From NCBI GenBank assembly GCA_030849065.1, contig JASAON010001408.1, forward strand, positions 1-21,826: a stretch of 21,826 nucleotides of DNA, in the 5' to 3' direction. The first letter of the stretch is position 1. Each line of letters starts with the position of its first letter. The stretch is from Jaenimonas drosophilae. Lineage: Eukaryota; Euglenozoa; Kinetoplastea; Trypanosomatida; Trypanosomatidae. The notes beneath the pieces are model-generated. The model was not told the origin of the DNA. It was given only the letters and a program-made list of their open reading frames with translations, and did no database searches. Below, one piece after another: positions 17,677-21,826 of this stretch. Position numbers and translations under genes: made by a program.

Positions 17677-18679
17677 AGACGTAGGCCTCCCTCGATTTTC
17701 ATGGGAGGACGTGGAGATGGCTTCACCAGTAGTGAAGCATGATTGCCAACAACGTCGGCCCACCGCCTATCACACGCGGCTGCGCAAAGTGCGATGGACC
17801 TGCAAGGACGAAGATGGTCTCGGCTCGCGTCTTGTGTTGGCGGCCATGAAGGAGATTCACGCCAGCATTGAGGATGCATGGACGGATGGCAATGCCGTCA
17901 GCGCACGTCTTGCGCACATTGAGCGGCATCGAGCAGCCTCACCCATGGGCCACACACATTTGCTGCAGACGTACGCGGTGCATCTGGACTCCAGCCGCCA
18001 CTTCCAGCTTCTTCATGCGTGGAGCGATGGCACACCACTGGCACACCTACTGCCATCCTTGAAGCTTGCGGAGGATCTCATTCGTGGCATTGCCAATGAT
18101 GTGCTTTTGGGCCTCCATTTTCTTCACTCCGTGGGAATGGTGCACGGTGACGTGAGTGCTGCCAACCTCCTCTGCTCACCCTTGCCCAACACATCTTCTG
18201 CCGTGGAGAGATGGAGTGTGTGTATCGCTGATCTTGATGGCATCTGCCCCGTTGGGGAGTGTTTTGGTGCTGTACGTGGTTCGATGCTCAACCGTCCACC
18301 TCACCGCCTGGAGCTACTTGCTTCACACAACCAACCCGCGCACTCGTCGGATGATGTGTGGGCCCTCGGGGTGGTACTGCTTCAGCTCTTCACTTACCCA
18401 TCATCTCTTCACCCACTCGTGCCACAGTCGTCCATGATGAGGCAAGACGATGAGGATGATGCGGTGATGGAGTTGCTGAGTCAAGCGAGTGCATGGATGG
18501 CCGGGGAAGTGAATGTGAAGCAAATGCTCATGGATCGGCTACCGCCATCCATGAGTACGTTGGCGAAGGACTTCTTGGGTGCGTGTTTGCCATCCCCAGG
18601 GACGCTTTTTCCGACCACGCAGGAGCTGCTGCAGCACGAGTGGATGATGATGATGGCCCATGAGGAGGCCACGAATTAA
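17651..18679 (+). CDS. Divergent protein kinase-fold protein, possible pseudokinase
   Basis: A 342-residue kinase-like protein with partly eroded motifs. Seen: no clear glycine loop in the first 60 residues; a beta-3-type lysine in LAAMKEI (K67); helix E LLGLHFLHSVGMVHGD; catalytic loop HGDVSAAN (165-172), in which Arg of HRD is Gly and the usual Lys is Ser, but Asp167 and Asn172 remain; ADLDG (193-197) in place of ADFG, so the DFG Phe is Leu and its Gly is Asp; the APE region reads HRLELL (218-223); helix F SDDVWALGVVLLQLF (233-247) is normal. A Met- and Asp-rich insert lies at about 258-275. Inferred: either a weak kinase or a scaffold pseudokinase. The start may be Met1 or Met23 (17717). 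Group assignment is not possible from sequence alone. Confidence 0.75.
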   Translation: MREVPHGGEDVGLPRFSWEDVEMASPVVKHDCQQRRPTAYHTRLRKVRWTCKDEDGLGSRLVLAAMKEIHASIEDAWTDGNAVSARLAHIERHRAASPMGHTHLLQTYAVHLDSSRHFQLLHAWSDGTPLAHLLPSLKLAEDLIRGIANDVLLGLHFLHSVGMVHGDVSAANLLCSPLPNTSSAVERWSVCIADLDGICPVGECFGAVRGSMLNRPPHRLELLASHNQPAHSSDDVWALGVVLLQLFTYPSSLHPLVPQSSMMRQDDEDDAVMELLSQASAWMAGEVNVKQMLMDRLPPSMSTLAKDFLGACLPSPGTLFPTTQELLQHEWMMMMAHEEATN

Positions 18680-18773
18680 TGCTGTGCTGGGTATATTCAA
18701 CAGCAAACATGTGTGATGATGATGAATCTGACTGTTTTTTTCTTCTCTTTGCCGGTATCACGCACCACCAATG

Positions 18774-18820
18774 TTCTCCCCTCCCTCTCTCCGATCTTAC
18801 TCTTTTTTCTGTGTAGGCAG
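18774..18820 (+). promoter_or_regulatory. Trans-splice acceptor for the BTB/KCTD-like gene
   Basis: A long pyrimidine tract (TTCTCCCCTCCCTCTCTCC and CTTTTTTCT blocks) ends at AG 18815-18816, with a second AG at 18819-18820. The leader before the ATG at 18834 is 14-18 bases. The tract is strong and the start is the first ATG after it, which supports the chosen start. Confidence 0.6.
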
Positions 18821-18833
18821 TTACGTTTAAAGG

Positions 18834-19790
18834 ATGCATCGAGTTGTGCGCGTGAATGCCGGTGGCAGGATCTTTCACACCTATCTCTCCACCCTCCGCC
18901 GTTTCCCCAACACCACCTTCGCCAAGTTGTTCGATGGCATCGCAGAGGCAGGCCACGTGGAGGCCCACACTGACAGCGATGTTTTCCTCGATGTGTGCCC
19001 GGAGGTGTTCGATCGCGTGCTGCGGTTTATGCGCACCAACCAGGCTCAGCTCCCGTCCAACGATGATGCTCTTCGCGCAGATGTGGTGCACCACCTCTCG
19101 ACGTGGGGTTTGCTTCCGCACGCCTTCCCCGCATCAAACGCCGAGGAGGCCAATCAAGATGCCGAGGCTGAGAAGGAGGAGGGCGATGATGCCAAGTACG
19201 GTGTGGTGGAGTTGCCGAATGTGTGTGTGGTGCAGATATGCGATCACCTCTCTCACGAACAAGGAGTGAAGCGCCATGCCATGACGATCACCTTTGGCGC
19301 CGATGGATTTGTGCTTCGCCGACTAACCCAGCGCATTCGTAAGGACCTCAACCAGCAGCTCAGCTCCACCTACTGGCAGTGCTACCAAACGAATGAGAGG
19401 GCGGCCTTCTTTGCCACGACCAAGATTGCCAACGGAGCGGCCGATCTACTTACCACCTCCATCACACAGAATGTGGTGCAGCACACGGAGGAGATGGGTT
19501 ATCGTCTGGCTAGCTCCTACGTCACTTTGAGCCCAGATGTGGTGCACACGAGCGTTCGCATGTTAATTCATAACTTCATCTTCCGGCGCCAGCAACTCAA
19601 CTCACTGGAGCAAGGTGATCTCGCTGCCATTGGGGGCTCCGGGTCATTGGATGATGCTATGGAGGAGGTGGAAACGTACGCCAACATGGAACCTCGCAGC
19701 GTCGGGCCACAGCGTTCTGCGTGGGAAGATTCACCGTCACAGCCTCCAGCAGAAGAGCGTGTGCGCTCTCGGCTGCCAACCATCAACTAA
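18834..19790 (+). CDS. BTB/POZ (T1, KCTD-like) domain protein
   Basis: A 318-residue protein beginning with a potassium-channel-tetramerisation-type BTB domain (about 3-95): VRVNAGGRIFHTYLSTLRRFP, the diagnostic start of this family, then FAKLFD, DVFLDVCPEVFDRVLRFMR and a closing LSTWGLLP. No membrane segments follow, so it is a soluble KCTD-type protein, not a channel. An acidic linker (about 101-120, many Glu/Asp/Ala) leads into a second folded region (about 121-270) with no recognised domain, then a Ser/Pro-rich tail. Known: KCTD proteins form oligomers through the BTB domain and often bridge cullin-3 ubiquitin ligases or scaffold signalling proteins. The partner here is unknown; ubiquitin-ligase adaptor is an inference. 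Confidence 0.85.
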   Translation: MHRVVRVNAGGRIFHTYLSTLRRFPNTTFAKLFDGIAEAGHVEAHTDSDVFLDVCPEVFDRVLRFMRTNQAQLPSNDDALRADVVHHLSTWGLLPHAFPASNAEEANQDAEAEKEEGDDAKYGVVELPNVCVVQICDHLSHEQGVKRHAMTITFGADGFVLRRLTQRIRKDLNQQLSSTYWQCYQTNERAAFFATTKIANGAADLLTTSITQNVVQHTEEMGYRLASSYVTLSPDVVHTSVRMLIHNFIFRRQQLNSLEQGDLAAIGGSGSLDDAMEEVETYANMEPRSVGPQRSAWEDSPSQPPAEERVRSRLPTIN

Positions 19791-19895
19791 GGCTGCGTGA
19801 CTTGGCCCACGCCATCTCCATCCGCGTGGAATCACAGACGTACTAACAAGTGAAGCACATGCACGATAACACCTACGACTGCATGGCATCTGTGC

Positions 19896-19942
19896 TCACT
19901 ACACAACACAACACACTCTTCCTTGTGCGTGTTGTGTAGTGA
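19896..19942. other. Strong hairpin (14-bp perfect inverted repeat)
   Basis: TCACTACACAACAC (19896-19909) is followed after 19 bases by its exact reverse complement GTGTTGTGTAGTGA (19929-19942). The loop holds further CA/GT complementarity. It lies about 105 bases after the KCTD-like stop and 82 bases before the predicted ATG8 splice acceptor, so it would sit in the 3' UTR or the processed spacer. It could be an RNA stability or processing element, or chance in a CA/GT-rich spacer. Confidence 0.65.
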
Positions 19943-19994
19943 CGCGACGTGACGCTGTACGAGCAATCCACTTTGCAACCCCTCAATCTCAATC

Positions 19995-20024
19995 CCCATC
20001 CTCTCTTTCTCTTCTCCACCATAG
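19995..20024 (+). promoter_or_regulatory. Trans-splice acceptor for ATG8
   Basis: A pyrimidine tract CCCCATCCTCTCTTTCTCTT with CTCCACC leads to ATAG, AG at 20023-20024. The leader before the ATG at 20061 would be 36 bases. Confidence 0.55.
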
Positions 20025-20060
20025 ATTCCCAATCGAAACCCCACAACACCAACCGTGGTG

Positions 20061-20402
20061 ATGCAGGAGTTTAAGAAGACGCACTCCCTGCAGGCGCGTA
20101 GACGTCTGTCCGAGGGAGCACGGGCAGCAAGCAACGATATGGTGCCGGTCTTCATATCATCATCAGAACCCGGAGTCTCGCTCAATCGCAGTAAATTCCT
20201 TTTCACAAGGAGTGCCACCACCAATGATATACTCGATGAGCTTCGTGTGCACCATTCATTCACCGCAGAAAAACCGCCCCTTCTCTTCGTCGCCTACACA
20301 CTCGTCCCTCCACATGCCACCATGAACGACCTCTACACACAGTATAAGGACGAGGATGGATTTTTATACCTCGAGTTCGCCGAAGAGCGTACTTATGGTT
20401 GA
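20061..20402 (+). CDS. ATG8: ATG8-family ubiquitin-like autophagy protein ending on glycine
   Basis: A 113-residue ubiquitin-like protein. Family marks: an N-terminal basic helix (FKKTHSLQARRRLSEG), VPVFI (28-32), NRSKFLF (42-48, matching the KRKYLVP block), LLFVAYTLVPPHATMNDLYTQYKDEDGF with PP and the helix (about 74-101) and the terminal FLYLEFAEERTYG (101-113). Known: ATG8 is linked through its C-terminal glycine to phosphatidylethanolamine on autophagosome membranes; most ATG8s carry extra residues after it that ATG4 removes. Here Gly113 is the last residue, directly before TGA, so no maturation would be needed, although ATG4 could still delipidate it. The start is the ATG at 20061; two GTG codons just upstream are in frame but are not used as starts. 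ATG12 is less likely, given the close ATG8 core. Confidence 0.9.
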   Translation: MQEFKKTHSLQARRRLSEGARAASNDMVPVFISSSEPGVSLNRSKFLFTRSATTNDILDELRVHHSFTAEKPPLLFVAYTLVPPHATMNDLYTQYKDEDGFLYLEFAEERTYG

Positions 20403-20856
20403 GCGAGCCACTCAATGAACGGTGCATCTTGGAAACTGCCACGGGCAAGGCAAATCTTCCCCCCTCCCCCTCCCTCCTGCTTCCACCCCCCCCCCACACC
20501 CGGCCGCCCATGCCCCGATTGATCAAAACGGCCTCTCTCCTTCACTTGCCGAGTTGTTCATTCTTCCGGTTCTCATTTCCGCTGCCCTACTATGATTCCA
20601 TTTTCTTCTGTGGTTCAGCAACGCGATAGCTATTCCACCTGCCCACTCACCACAACATATTGGCATATACAACAGCTTACATAAAACTCCCCAACCACCT
20701 TCCGGGGACACAACCACGCGACCACCAAAAATTGCCCATGACACCCAACAGCTCCAAGCCCCGAGCCAACCACAACCCGCACCCCCCACGAAACCACGAT
20801 TCGGCTGAAAAACAGCCGATCCGACAACCCATCCACACCACCAACCGCTTCATCGC
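20403..20856. other. C-rich spacer between ATG8 and the tandem array
   Basis: No gene supported. It includes a dense C-tract (20458-20515, several runs of five or more C), then A/C-rich DNA. A short hairpin TCGGCTG-AAAAA-CAGCCGA lies at 20801-20819. Open frames here extend into the array and are of low-complexity Pro/His/Gly composition. Base skew is strongly C over G on the + strand, the opposite of the array that follows. Confidence 0.55.
20801..20819. other. Short perfect hairpin, 7-bp stem and A5 loop
   Basis: TCGGCTG (20801-20807), loop AAAAA, CAGCCGA (20813-20819). It lies about 40 bases before the left edge of the tandem array. A compact GC-rich hairpin with no assigned role. Confidence 0.7.
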
Positions 20857-21568
20857 TCCCGGGGGCAGCGGTTTCGGCCCCGCCGAAAAACACGACGCGG
20901 ATACCCCACCGCACCGACGCACGGCCTCCCCCCCGCCGCTGCATGTTAGTATCACTATTTCTACGGATGTGACGTCCATTGCGCTATGCACATGGCGGGG
21001 GGAGGCATGGGGGCAATGTTGTGCTGCGGTGGGGGAACACTTTTTTGCGGGCGGGGGGGGTCCCCCGGGGGGGTTTTCGGGGGGGGGTCTCGCCAAAATT
21101 CGGGACGCGGGTTGCCCCACCGCACCGACGCACGACCTCCCCCGCGCCGCTGCATGTTAGTGTCACTATTTCTACGGATGTGACGTCCATTGCGCTATGC
21201 ACATGGCGGGGGGAGGCATGGGGGCAATGTTGTGCTGCGGTGGGGGAACACTTTTTTGCGGGCGGGGGGGGTCCCCCGGGGGGGTTTTCGGGGGGGGGTC
21301 TCGCCAAAATTCGGGACGCGGGTTGCCCCACCGCACCCACGCACGACCTCCCCCGCGCCGCTGCATGTTAGTGTCACTATTTCTACGGATGTGACGTCCA
21401 TTGCGCTATGCACATGGCGGGGGGAGGCATGGGGGCAATGTTGTGCTGCGGTGGGGGGCCATTTTTTTTCGGGCGGGGGGGGTCCCCGGGGGGGTTTTCG
21501 GGGGGGGGGGGTCTCGCCAAAATTCGGGACGCGGGTTTCCCCACCATACCGACGCACGACCTCCCCGG
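20857..21568. repeat. GC-rich 211-bp tandem repeat array (about 3.4 copies)
   Basis: Landmarks recur at 211-base spacing: CCCCACCGCACC at 20904, 21115 and 21326, then 21539 (213, from extra bases in homopolymers). Units are 20904-21114, 21115-21325 and 21326-21538, with a partial fourth to about 21568 and a diverged left remnant from about 20857. Full units are almost identical, differing mainly at single bases (GTATCAC/GTGTCAC, CCGACG/CCCACG) and in G-run lengths. Each unit has a normal-complexity block (GCATGTTAGTGTCACTATTT, then GTGACGTCCATTGCGC) and a block of G-runs around TCCCCCGGGGGGG and TTTTCGGGGGGGGG. ORFs here are spurious, since 211 is not a multiple of three and copies are read in shifted frames. 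Possibly a satellite or the edge of a larger repeat region. Confidence 0.93.
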
Positions 21569-21826
21569 CGAAGCGGGATTTTAATTGAATCTTTTGTGTC
21601 ATGTGTGGATGCAGTTGTGTATGTTTGGTGCCGGGGGGGGGGTGGTTGATGTCTGGTTTAACTGCGGCGGGTCCTTTTTTGTGTGTCCCCACCCCCCTCC
21701 GGGGACATATGTTCCCGCGTGAAGGTGGGTACGCATTATGGTGGTGATATTAGTTGATTTCACTGTTTGGCTTTCAGTTTTATCGGTTTTACTCATGATA
21801 TTACTTTGTAATTGCATTTGGGTAGG
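21569..21826. other. Sequence after the tandem array, to window end
   Basis: Composition shifts back to mixed, T/G-rich DNA after the array breaks off at about 21568. It has one G-run of ten (near 21633), a 7-bp inverted repeat TGTCCCC / GGGGACA (21684-21690 and 21701-21707, loop ACCCCCCTCC) and A/T-rich DNA towards the edge. No gene or telomere repeat (TTAGGG) is seen. Confidence 0.5.

Noticed and set aside
20857..21568. CRISPR array or telomere repeats
   Set aside because: Units are 211 bp and contiguous without distinct spacers, and no TTAGGG motif series occurs.
20979..21588. Overlapping Gly/Arg-rich ORFs on both strands across the tandem repeat
   Set aside because: They are translations of G-runs; the 211-bp unit shifts frame with each copy, so no conserved repeat protein results.

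Overview
The window looks like nuclear DNA of a kinetoplastid flagellate, probably a trypanosomatid; the species cannot be read from it. Eleven protein genes all lie on the + strand as intronless ORFs. Most are preceded by a pyrimidine-rich tract and an AG a few bases to tens of bases before the ATG, the usual layout for trans-splicing inside a polycistronic transcription unit. The proteins fit this lineage: a NEK-type kinase with a C-terminal PH domain (NrkA/B-like) and an IMP dehydrogenase ending in the glycosomal signal SKM. From memory, IMPDH and ATG8 also lie a few genes apart on Leishmania chromosome 19, which would make this a syntenic block; that needs a database check.

Layout: a NEK/PH kinase (310-1878) is followed by about 4.2 kb without a convincing gene. 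Next come a WDR92/DNAAF10-like WD-repeat protein (6065-7237) and a 212-residue unknown protein (7921-8559), then about 1.6 kb of low-complexity spacer. From 10204 the genes are denser: IMP dehydrogenase, an ELMO-domain protein, a 361-residue unknown, an FtsH/YME1-type AAA metalloprotease, SRP19, a divergent kinase-fold protein, a KCTD-like BTB protein and a short ATG8 that ends on its conjugation glycine (20061-20402). After ATG8 the DNA turns C-rich and then enters an array of about 3.4 copies of a very G-rich 211-bp tandem repeat (20857-21568), followed by about 260 bp of unrelated sequence to the window edge.

The genes do not form one pathway, as is normal for kinetoplastid gene clusters. 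Roles represented are axonemal dynein assembly (WDR92), guanine nucleotide synthesis (IMPDH), small-GTPase control (ELMO), mitochondrial membrane proteolysis (AAA protease), protein targeting to the ER (SRP19), signalling (two kinase-fold proteins), BTB-mediated assembly (KCTD-like) and autophagy (ATG8). No complete mobile element, CRISPR array, tRNA or rRNA gene was recognised. The most unusual parts are the 211-bp array, the degenerate kinase with an overlapping upstream ORF, the glycine-ended ATG8, a strong hairpin between the KCTD-like gene and ATG8, and the large gene-poor gap with one antisense ORF.
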